Positions 27,601-39,600 of a stretch of DNA of 64,000 bases are shown here, in pieces. Numbering within the stretch: position 1 is the first letter of the stretch; each line of letters begins with the position of its first letter. Source of the DNA: Opisthocomus hoazin (taxonomy: Eukaryota; Chordata; Aves; Opisthocomiformes; Opisthocomidae); assembly GCF_030867145.1 (NCBI RefSeq), contig NC_134434.1, positions 9,796,001-9,860,000 on the forward strand. Direction: 5' to 3'. Under the pieces are notes generated by a model. The model had not been told where the DNA came from. It saw nothing but the letters and a program-made list of their open reading frames with translations, and made no database searches. The position numbers and the translations under genes were made by a program.

Positions 27601-30600
27601 AGAACTGCAGAATGAGGGAAGGAAATAAATGTGAATCTTGAAAGCAAAAGTGATTGGAAAGGCTGCATTTGTAAGTAAAGTGGGTTATAAAACTGGAGCT
27701 GACAGAGGCTTTTAAAAATCTTGTGCTAACTTCTGATTTAGTGTTCTGTGTCTTGGAGGATCAGAGCTGGAGAGCTGAATGCATTGGCTGTCACAGTGTT
27801 TTATGTGTTTAAAAATAGCCGTAGGCCAGCCTCAAAGATGCCAATACGTAATGGGCAGATATCCATGTTTTTCAGAACCTCCTGAGTGAGGCTGAATAAA
27901 ATCTGTAAAAAGGGTACTGTGCCCCACACAAGCCATGAAACTGGAGATGGGGAAATGCTACATGGCTTGGCTATTGATTATCTGGGGCAGCAGCAGTAGT
28001 ACAGATAGCCAAGAAGCTCAGAGAAATTGTTCTGCTGTTGGGAATGGACAGTTTCCGTTGCAAATTGCAGATTATCTGAGTCTTGTCCTAGACTGGCATC
28101 TGTCCTGAACAAAAGCAGGGCATTGTATTCTGCCAAAGTCTGGCGCTGTCCTACATTAGACGGTAAGGGCTCTTATTTTAAATTACGACATTTTCAATGT
28201 TGAAGACAGGTTCAGATCTAAGTAGGAAAAATTTAATCAAGCATGTCCTTTGAGCAGAGCTGTAGCACTAAGCCTTGTTTTGTTTTGGTCTGGTAATACC
28301 AAAGGGCAGAGGTGGCAGTGCATGGTTACCACTCATGTCAGTTTGGCTGTTTTGCAAGGGAAATTTCTTTCTTTCTGCATAGCTTTTTGCAGGCATGAAG
28401 GACTGAGGAAATGTGTTGTTCCCCACAGCTACTTTCATTACCCACGTACTGTTTGCTGTACCCATCTGCCTTCAGCTTTAATATTGCGCTCATTAAAGAA
28501 GTCCCAGATCGATTGCACAAAGAGAAGTGGGATGGGCTGCCCTGAGCTTCTGGAGTTGTAATAATGTGCAGGCCAGCAGTGGGCCCGGTGTTCTTTCAGC
28601 TGATGATAAAATACTTGGCTCATGAATACCGATATTATGTAATTCCAAAATCAAGTCAGCAAATTGTGACCATATGGGAGACTCTCTGGGAAGATTCGAG
28701 TCTTCCAAAGTCAGTCTGAGGAGCAAAATAGGCTTCTCCTTAAGAGTTGGTAAGAGCAGCGGTAGTGACTTAATCCTCTGTCTCTCCTCATGCCCATCAC
28801 CTCCTAGTTTGAGATGAACAGCGTGATCCAAAGGCCTGTGGGGTTATGTGAGTAGGCCCAGGACTGTTGTGTTCACTTGAGCCCTGGCAGGCTCCTCTTT
28901 GGAGCTCGTTTCCTCACTGGTGTGGTGGACAATGATTGCAGGTGGGGGACCTGCAGGATGTCATCTTACTGAGAGGCCTAATTTTACCAGGTGCTTGGTA
29001 CATCCAGTCATCCACATCTTGGTGGATTGTGGGCAGTTTTTCAGCATATGTATGCTTGTGACACTCTGTGTCCCTGCCTCATCTGGGTGTAAAACCACGC
29101 CAAAGCTATGGCATTTAGAGGGAACCTGGACCTTCTTTTCATATCCTCTGCTCTAAAGGAGGCCTGACATATTTTTCTGTTCTTGCCTGAGGTGCCAGGA
29201 GGTTTAGTTAATGCTGACAACTCTGAAGAGTTAGGGTTGTGATTATGGGTACCAAAGGCTTTTAATTTTCTGGGTAAATTGAAGTCTGTCTCCCACTGAC
29301 ACAGCATCTACTGTTGTTGGTGGATGCAGGGAGTATCTTGCTCCCTGCCAGTCACGTTCCTTCCAAGGAGTCTGCTGGTGTGTTGCAGTCGGGGAAAAAT
29401 ACACTTGGGGCTGGATATCTCCATGTGCTCTGCAAGACTGCAGCAGTTCGTGACCTGCTCCATTTCATTTGCAAGCAGTTTTCTTGTTGCCTCTTTGCTA
29501 AGAGCTGATGAATTTGAATATGCAGTAGACCCTACCTATATCCTGGGACAGGATTCCAGCCACCTAAGAAGTTGACTTCAACGGTCTTTTCCATCTCTGA
29601 ACACTTTGATCCCATAACCTCATATCCAAATTAGTTGTAAGTGGTTTCTCAGGCATTTGCTTTGGTTTGTATTGACAAACCTTAGAAACTCTTAATCCAT
29701 TTTTCTGTTTGTCTATGCCTATTTCACAGTATCTGGGGAGGGCTACCAAAAATCAGCTAGGAGGACGAGGCTGTGCTTGCTGCTTACAAGTCCAGTTGAT
29801 GTGATACATCCATACCCTGTTGTTCAGAGAGCTTACCAATGGGCAGTGCCTCAGAGTGTATAGAAATAACCTTGTTGTGTGTGTGAGAGCCAGAGAGCTA
29901 TCAGCGTGTTGCCCAAGGGCTTTCCTTGCTCTTGTAATATCAACATTTACTGCTTTCCTGTCATTACCAGTTTAAATCACTCTTGGCATTTTATCATCCA
30001 GATGTGGCCAGAAACAACCTATATGGAGCACCTTGTGAAGATAAGGAGGTGTGAGAACAGATAGTTGAGAGAACAAAACTATGACTGTCTTTTATCAGTC
30101 CGTGGAGGAAATCACATTGTTATGAACTTCCGTTTTAGCTTCTGTGTGGGCTGTGGAAGGTCCCATGTTTTATTTTCCTCTCTTGAAGGAGGAAGGCAGA
30201 GCTTTCTGCTGAACGGAAGGGCTTGAAAGCAGTGCAGCCTAGTGATCAGAGCAGTTGTGCAACCTGGAGTCTTCGAACTCTGATATATGGCCTTGGGCAA
30301 GTCGCTTAGTGTTGTGAGGTCAGGTGTCCCGCCTCCCCATGAGAGCCAGAGGCTTTGTTCATCTGAGGTGTGACTTCCACAGGGATCCTGCAATATTCTA
30401 TTCTTAACAAAACTAAGAAGACCTTTCCCTTCTGTTTTGTTTTTAGTACACTGAGGTACGCTTTCAGAAACATCATGTGGATGAATTTGCACTGCCCTGG
30501 CTATTATTGGAGCTCTTTGGGCAGCCTTAGCAGTAATGCAGAGCAGGACACTGGACTGATGAGGCTGTGCTGAATTCAGTCAATTGGGGCTCAGCAAGTC

Positions 30601-33600
30601 CCTTTTTGCCATGCTCAGCAAGAACAGACAGGTTTGCCTGCGTTAGGATCCTTGGCTGAACAAATGCAAGGAGATTTCTGTTACGAGTCTAGCACAGACA
30701 TGAATGTCGTCAGCCTTTGGAGTTTCCTGCCCTTCTCTTTCACTAGTCTCTGCAGCGATGAGGTGATTGTCTGCTGAGGACGGTTAGCACTTCTTGATGC
30801 TGAACTGCAATGATGATTTTCTTTGGCTGACTCTGGAAATGATTATATTTTCCACTGAAGTGCTGCAGTGGGGAAAAGCACTGACCATTTTGTAGTAGGC
30901 AGGAAAATCACACATACCACTAGTTAGAATAAGCATATTAGCAGCTTCAGACAACTGTCCAGTATCTTCATCTGTAACAAGCAGATTTATCATTTCAGTC
31001 TGAATTTATTCTTGTCCACAAGAGGAGCAAAGCCAGGGAGAACAGAATGACGTCTGTGAGGGAGCATCCGACTGGTTGGTTGCTCTGGACTCTGGACTCA
31101 CGCGGAGTAAAGCTTTCTTCTGTGGATACAGTGAGGTCATTAGGTGGCTAAAGGTACCGTCTGAAACACAGGTACATCTGTCATGTACCACAAAGCATCT
31201 CACAAATGCTAAGGAAAGCCTTACACCTGGTGGATGTTTTTGTATGAAAACACTGTCTTTCAATAAGAGTGGGTTTTCTTCATGCAACAGAAGATCACCA
31301 ACAATTTTTTTCCCCCTCGTCTTCTCTAGTTTTAGATAAAAGGTTTTGGATGATAGACTTGAGAAGACTGGAAGAAAAATTTTTGTGGACAGATTTTTTT
31401 TTTTTCTTCTTTGCCTTTTCTGCTTCTTTTGCCAGAACTGTTCTTTCACAAGTGTTTTGTGAGAGAAGGAAAGGGAGTGCAAAGTAGAGAGTTTATAGGG
31501 TAAACATTTTTCTTACTAAAACAACTCAAAAAGAACAACAACAATTTTTTTCACCAGTTTTAAAAAAATGGAAATGATTGATTGCCTATCAAAGTTGCTC
31601 ATGTCAGTAAATTTCTGCATTGGAGGGACAGGCTGCAAACAGAAGGCTAAGGAGGGGTGGGCAGCTGCTGGGAGAATGAGTCGCAGTGCCATCACCTCAG
31701 ACGGCCCCTGCGCCTTCCTCCAGTGATGAATAGGAGGTGGCTCCCTGCAATGATTACTGTGTTTTAAGCAGCTTGGTCCAGCTTGGAACAATTACCCAGC
31801 TGCCTGGGCACTGAGAGCACAAGCTCTGGGCTTTGCTGTCTTTGGGATGTTAGCTGAAAACGGTGTGACCCAAGACAACTGGAAGCCAATGCTGTTGAAT
31901 GTGATCTCTTATTTGCTGCTGGGAGACTGAAGATGGCAGTGGTTTCTGAGATCAGCTAGCAGTTCTTTCAGAAGAAGGACCAGACTGTCACGGTTGCTTT
32001 GCTACCTTTTACTGTAAAAGGTCCCTGTGCAGTGGTCTTTATGCATAGTCAGCCTTTTAAGCCTTCCTGCCAAAGATTCAGCCAGTACAGACAGTGACTC
32101 TAATGCAGCAGGTTTGTTTGACATCAGGACTAATTAGCAATTATCCAAATTTTGGAGCAAGCCCTTTCAGATCAGAGGTTCCCCCTCCTCCCCCCCAAGT
32201 CAGGCCAGGCACAAAATTCCATCTGCTTAATTTGCAAATGCAACTGCTTTAATTATACATCCAAATTGGGAGAGTGTATGCTCAAAAAGATAAGTAGCTA
32301 ATGCCAGGCATGTAAGATGATAATGCATGTACAAATTAGCTGTATCCTCCAAAGCCGTCACCATCTCAAAACCTGTGCCCTCTGAGGAAAACTGTTTTAA
32401 AAGAAGAAATCCTTTCCTCTTGCAAGTTTAGAGCAGCTAAGACAGCCTGTACACCAGCTTAGTTTGTTGTTCTGTTGCTGTTGCTCATGCAGTTTTGTTT
32501 TACACAAAGGGATCCTTTTCCTCGCCAGCTGACTCCTGCCAACAAGGGCCAGAACATGACAGTTAGATGCTGTGAATGTACCTGCTGCTACATTCAAGAA
32601 ATTTTCTGCCCCAAGAGATGACAAGTGCAGGGAAGTGTGATAGAGCAGGGGGAGCTGAGGGAAGGACGGCACGGGAATGTGGATTGTGATAACTGATGGT
32701 GAAGACAGTGGATGGAGAACAAGCCAGAGGGGTCAGCTGGGTGCATCAGCAGCCTTTGCTCTGCCTTGCCAGTATTCTGACCTGACCTCATTATTGGCAT
32801 GGTAATAGCAGACCCTGGTACTTGTTTTCCTTGCACCCCGTGTCAGTTGTTCCTTGGTCATCCTGTAACTAGGTTCCTAAAGCTCCAGCCTGGTGATGAC
32901 TCTCCTGTCTGCCTGGATCTGGTGCTGCCAAACTGGCTCTAATCTCTCCAGATGGTTGTGCCAAGCCTTGCTTTGTCCTCATAGTTTCTTCCTTTTCTTT
33001 TTACCCAGATGAGCAACAAAAGGTCAAATAGTTTCCGCCAGGCCATCCTTCAGGGGAACAGGAGGCTGTGCAGCAAGGCGCTGCTGGAGGAAACGGGGCT
33101 GAGCCTTCCGCAGAGGCTGATCCGGCATGTTGCATATGAGACCCTGCCACGAGAGATAGACCGCAAGTGGTACTACGACAGCTATACCTGCTGTCCTCCA
33201 CCCTGGTTCATGATTACCATCACTATTGTAGAGGCAAGTACCTTAATTCCCTCTCTTTTTGGGGGAACCCACACCACACTGCTGAAGGCTTTGCTGGGAC
33301 ATGATCAAAGGCTAGAGTGGGACTTGTTTAGACCCGGACAAGGACAAGCACGAAGCTGATAGCCATTTTGGCTTGCCTGTGTGCGTATGTGGAAGTGGAG
33401 ACTGTGATCCTGTCTCTCTCCAAGTGTGGTGGTTAGACGCGTTTTGTGTATGAAACTAAAGAATTTGGGAAACTATAACAAAACTTTTTGAGGAGTGAAA
33501 ATCTGGAAAGTTCTAGGGAAAACGGTAGTTCAAATAGTGGAATTAGAAGGAAAATTACTGTACGGTTACCTCTGTTCTGTGAATGGAAAGAAAAAGGAGG

Positions 33601-36600
33601 GGAGAGAAACTAAATACTCTGACCTGCTCATCTGTTGCCCAAATGAGATCTTTGCACAGTTGCAGAGTAATGCGCTGGAATAAGTGCAGAGAAGGATGTA
33701 ATATGGTACTGATCAGTAGCGTGCTGTGTTCCTCTGACTCAGTGGCTGGTGTGTTATAGAAAGCCACATATAGAGTTATACCAATGTGTTGCAGGTTCCT
33801 CAAAACAGGGAAATTTCATGCTGCGTGAAGCTGTCAAGTGGGAGAAAATTTATTGTACATTTGACATTTTTCTCCATGATTGTGAGCTACAAAGTGCTTT
33901 TCAGCGAGAGAAAGCATGTGCTAACCAAGGAATCTCCCTGCTCTTCTAGGTTGCCTTTTTTCTTTACAATGGAGTGGTATTAGACAGATTTGTCCTGCAA
34001 GTCACCCATCCCTTATACCTGAAGAACGCATTACTTTACCATCCTCAGCTCCGTGCTCAGGCTTGGAGGTACCTAACCTACATATTCATGCATGCAGGGT
34101 GAGTACTTACAAACTGCGCAGATTCCCTGCAGTTCAGGTTCCCCAGAGAGAGGGAGCGAGGAGGAGGAAGTGACAGAGTCAGCTCAGAAATCAATTTTAA
34201 ATAATTGATTCTAAATTACGTATAAAAATCTGAAGCTGCTGTGCAGTGTTGGGCAATGAGGGGCAAAGCTTCACAGCTCTCTGCAGGGAGGAGGCAACAT
34301 AAGGAACTTCACAGATGCTGCTCTTCTCCCCAGCGGTGTTGGGACCACACCTTCCTCTTATTGTGCGCTTCCCAGTGTGTGCTCCCTAAAACTCACAAGA
34401 TTGAAGCCCAGTATCCCTCTGGAGGAGCTGTGCAAGTGGCAGAACAAGGCTGCGAAGATACTGGACTGGTATTTAAAAACTACATGGTGTATTCTTGCTA
34501 GACGTTCTAGTTGAGGTTGGGAAAGTCAATTAAATTCCCTATGCCTATGGTATGTCATTACTTAGTAATGTTGTCCCTTCTGTAGGGACTGAGATAATGC
34601 CTAGAAGCCTGAGTCAAGACTGAACTCCCATTTTGTACACACTGTACATACACCAGTGTTTGTGAAGAGCTGACAATCTCGACTGACCAGATGGACAGAG
34701 AATGGTCCATCTAACGCAAAATGCAAAATGAAGGTGCACAGTAAAATGAATTCTCCTTCATCCCATGGGAGGTATGTAGCAGACTTGGGAAGAGAATACA
34801 AGGCTTGGGGATTCTAACTCTGTGCTTCTCGACTGTGCTAGTCCTCCCAAGATTCAGAGAGACTTATTTGTGTGATGTTTGTGATGCCATGGTGATGAGT
34901 GAGTGTCACAGGAAAGTTCATCCCTGTACAGAACACTCTAACCCCTCTGAGTAGTTTCTCAGATCATTATCTTCACACATTCCTGGCAGATAATTGCAAT
35001 TTTCTTTAGTTCTGTCATTGAAAAATCACAGCAACAAGCTTTTTAGCAGTAGTTTGTAGTTTGAAACTGGATAAAGACCCTTTGTTCTTAAATAGAAAGC
35101 CTGTATGCCCATCATTCAATGTTCTCCTATGAAAGGCCAGAAAGATCAAGCTGATCTTTTCCTTTTTCAATGTCTCTGATGGAAAACATACTAATGTCTC
35201 TGCCATGGAATAACTGCTTCTGTCCATAACTGCCCTTGAGCACAAGATGTGCCCCAGATCTCTGGGTAAAAATCATAGCACAGAACAGATTCTACCTAAG
35301 CGGAGAGTAGGAAAAAATTATAGATGAAACTTCTGAACATGGCAACATCTGTACTCTGCATGCTAAATCCCTCCAAAAAGTCCATTGTATACAAGTTTCA
35401 ATCTGCAAATGGAGACTGTTCAGCTTAGATGTGAGGCTGGTTATGTAAAATGAGAATTGGAAGTTTCCATCGCTGAGGATGTGGGGAAAACTGGTCTTGT
35501 AAAACGAAGAAACACTTGATTTTTAACTAATGTTAGCTAATTTGTATCTGGGTTTTCTTCTGGTAGTGGTGGTGTTCTGCTGTATCACTTCTGTAACCGC
35601 AGATTGCTTTGGGGTGCATTTGAAGAGAAAGACCTGCAGAAGGACAATTTTTGCAGCATTTAAATGTAAATCTTTTCCAGTATCACCTGTGGCATGCTTT
35701 CCTAACCTGTGCAAGGTCACTCTTTCCTGTAGCAGGCAGTACTTTGGCATCCTTCACACTTACTGACTGAAAAATAGCTTGGGTTTATTTCATGTCTGTG
35801 GCTGGCTCGGAGATGAACAGTAGGAAAGGTGGTGTGCATGAGACTCATTGTTTTTGTGATGGATTCCAAGCTTTTTAGCTACATAGCCTTCAAAACAGTG
35901 GAGAGCCCCGCTGGAACAATAAATGCCATCATTTATCTGGAGTTAGGCTAAATGTTCATTTATTGCAAACTTCTCTGTGTTAAGCTCCTTTCATATCAGG
36001 AGAAGAGATAAATCTTGGAAAGGTAATAACGTTTGTTAGTGGAAGGCCTTCATTCTCCTCTCGTTTTCAAACGAGAGGCTAACACAATGCCATGGGGGTC
36101 TATTGTTATACTGTTTCCAGCTGAGACTTTAAAATGGTAATGTGGACTGCTCCTTAATTTAGTGCACTTGGTCTGCTTTTTTGAAGAGCAAGTGACAGCC
36201 GGAAGGTGTCCGAGAAGACAGTAGTTGCTAAGGCTTGGCTATCTGTGCCTCTAGAAAGATTCCAAAAATGCACGGGCTGCATGTTGGTCCTGGTGGAGGG
36301 AGCTTTGTCAAGGGCTGAAAAGGCAGTTAAAGTTGTAAATTCTGCCCTTCTGCTTTCATGGAAAGCAGACGTTGATTATCTGGGGCCCACGCATTTGTAA
36401 CACTGCCATAACTAATGACTTGCATTGATGCTCAGTCCCATTTATTTGGGAGAAAGTCTCTAATAAATCAGTGAAATTGTCATTTCAAGAATGACGCATT
36501 CAGCACTGGCAAAGGCTAATTATATTTTATGGGTGCTTATTGACTGTGGAGCCTTCAAAGCTCTTAGCATGGTGGGGAGGAGAAGTGAATGGGATTGCTC

Positions 36601-39600
36601 CTGGAAAGTCTTTTAAGAACAGCTGTGAGTCAGGGCAGTCACTGTAGAGTCTAGGATAAACTTTGCTGAGCTCTTAGAAAAGCTTCCTTTGAAAAAATAA
36701 GACCCAATGCTTTGTGTGAAAATGTCAGGTGCTGCCTGCGTTGACTGCGTGCCAGCCAAAACTGCTTCCCTCCCCTCTGTAAAAGGGCACTTAGACGCTT
36801 TAACTCTTCTCTGTGATCTCAGTTTGACCTTTGCTGGTTATTCCGAATTTAGTTCCTGAGTTCTGTGAACATGAGGATCAGAACAGGTGCCAGAATATGC
36901 CCATGCCCAGTGGCTTCAAAAGTCTTGAGCAGCGTAATAGAAACACTCAGTTACGTGCAGCAGTTTCCCATGATGACAAATTGCAGTGCTGGATGTCCTG
37001 TGTAGGAGAGAAATTTATCCTTGGAGAGAAATTCAGTGGAAACAAACCTATTATGATATCCAGAAAGGACTGTTTCCTGCAGTATCATTTCTAGCAGTTT
37101 TTTCTGGTCACACTTTAAATTCTCATTTGTGAGAGTGTTCTGTCATTACTGCATCTCACCATCAGCGTTTTTCTCTGATGTATATGGGAAATTGCTATGG
37201 TAACATGAAGAAAGACCAAAACAGTGAAAATGCATATAACTTAAACCAACGATTGCTAGTGGCTGTCTGTGAACAATCCTTTTCTTGTATAAAATAGGAA
37301 GTAGATTTTCAATGCATTAGCTATTTTATGCTTTTTCGCCCCAAAGATGCTAGCCTTCTGTGTTAAGGGTACCACTGTGTTGCTTAGGCCCACCTGCTTT
37401 GTCAGCAGATTCAAGCACTCCCCGTACAGAAAGCACTGTACCCCAGGGTCTGGTGTGGTGTGGCCGTTCAGCAAGGTCACAGCCCTGAGAGCCCAGGGTA
37501 AATCTCAGACACTAGCGCAGCGTGGAGAGGGACCCTGTTCAGGGGCCTGGTGCTGTTGTTACATCACTGGAAGGTCCTGCAGATGACAGAGGCATGGGTA
37601 AATATTTGTGTAGAGCTCTGAGAAGTAGCAAGGTGGTTTTGTTAAGTACTATTGATTAGAACAACAAAGAACTTGCTTTGAAACTATTGATTCAACACAG
37701 GAGAAAACTGCTGTGTTGGAGCCTTCATCAAATATGCACGTCTTAGCAGTCACACTCTCTACCTCTAGGCTGCAAGTGGTCCTGCCTGTCTGGATGTGCA
37801 CAGCGGGGTTTCTACAGGTCTAGTCTCAGCCCAGCTTTTCCAGTTGTGTTCAATTGGAGTTTTGCAATTGACTGTAATGGGACCAAGGGTACATGAGCAG
37901 AGAGCTTCAGTGAATACACCTTGTGTCTCACTGGGCATCTAACCAGAGCTAAAAATACCCTCTGCTTCCCATTCTGACCAAGATCATGTTGAAGTAGGCA
38001 CAGCAGAAAAGGGTGAGGGTCAGATAGCACAAACAGTAAAGCAGCATTATGTGTCATAAGGAAATGGCAACTGTCTTGGGACTGCTAGGCTTACCTTCTC
38101 TTGACTTAATATCTGTTCCCCATCATGCAGTGTAGTATGCGCAGGGAAAGGCTGTATCATTAGGAGAGGAGAAGAGAGGAGCAGGTCAAGTTTTTGGCTT
38201 CTGTTCCAGGCTCTGCTGCCATCTTGTTGCTTTTTTTGGACATTTAACTTCTTCAAACCCTCTATTTACTTTAAAAAAAAAAAAAAAAAAAACTGACTAA
38301 GAACCAAACATGCTACGAGGTCTTTTGCTGAAAGGACCTGGGTGGATATGAAAAAGACAATGAGCAGCGAGGAGGGAAGAAATATCACAGCTCTGTCTGA
38401 TTTTTTTCAGGAACCATTATTTTTGTCAGTGTTACAATCTACTTTCATGAAGCAGGTGCTATTTGATTTCCTTTCCAAGATATCTCTGTCTCAAGGGTAG
38501 AGAAGGGAGACAAAGAGTTAGATAAGAGGACAACTGTTGTTTTTCCTTGCCACAGGATAGAACACCTTGGACTTAATGTTGTCCTTCAGCTCTTGGTTGG
38601 GGTTCCCCTGGAAATGGTGCATGGAGCTGCGAGGATCAGTTTTGTGTACGTTGCTGGAGTTGTGGCAGGTAGGTGACACCTCTGGATGCCCCTGATGGAG
38701 AAGCATCAGAAAATGGTCTGTACTGGCTTTTGTGTAGGAGATTGTGACATTTGGCCGTAGGAGAAGAGCAATCATTGATCTTCTGTGCGTTGAAATTCTT
38801 TTGGAGGCTGGAAGTGGGAAATATGCTACAACTTGACATCTGTTTCTAACTAGCCATAGGCTTTGGGTTTAGGAGACCTGCTAAAAAAACCCAACAACCT
38901 GTTACTTTAAAATAGCCTTGCTTTAGATGGTCTTCCTGAATGTGGAGGTCATGCTGTGACTTTCCTCTTGTGTCCTACAGAGGCCTAGAAGAAGGTGGCA
39001 TCACAGGCATCCCTCCGTGAAGAGTCTTTTTGTTTGTTTGTTTTTCCAGGTCCTGTGCCAGTTCTTTCTGCATTTTTACTGTGCTGTCTGCTTTCTACAG
39101 CCCGAGTAAGCAAGACTTATTTGGTTGTAGGTTGTGAGCAGTGCACAGGAATCTGGAAATTCATTTCATCATGAAACCATGGGGTTTGATGGATTAATAT
39201 TTTTTTATTTGAGTTTGTACTGTATTGCTTTTATTTATGTTTGGCATTTCCAGAAGTTTGGAGGTGATAGAAGTTAGCTGACAATAGATCAACATCTAAT
39301 TAAAACAGAAGGAGAGTGTGAGAACAGTCAAGGGCTTCACAGTGGAATTCAGGCAACGATTGACTGCCTTAGTTCAAGATTTATGGTTTGGGGTTTTTTC
39401 CAGCTACGTAATGTTATTTTTTTCCGTAATGAGCAGATAAAGCCTTTGTAAAGTGGGCTGCACTGGATACTAAGAAATCCTATACTCTGGGAAAGAGACT
39501 GTGGAGAGAATAATGGGACTAGGGCACAGGACTAGGCATGGTACAAACACCACGCTATTTAATGCAGAGAAAGGAGTTAGCAGACCAGCTCCACTGTCCC

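Larger units (their letters stand above)
18606..33008 (+). other. RHBDL3 intron, 14.4 kb
   Basis: GT-AG intron (gtgagt ... ttacccag). The flanking protein segments DFVNL and MSNKR are contiguous in the family, so no coding exon is expected. It holds a GT run near 20945-20960, T runs at 23535-23550 and 24872-24893, a MIR-like relic at 30232-30312 and an AT-rich, homeodomain-site-rich stretch near 32130-32345. Otherwise I recognise nothing. Confidence 0.85.

Noticed and set aside
31006-31482. 158-codon minus-strand open frame
   Set aside because: It includes an A-rich run coding a Lys/Arg stretch. There is no family resemblance and it is isolated in an intron.
38273-38292. A run as the poly-A tail of a processed pseudogene
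   Set aside because: No gene-like sequence or target duplication could be recognised upstream of it.
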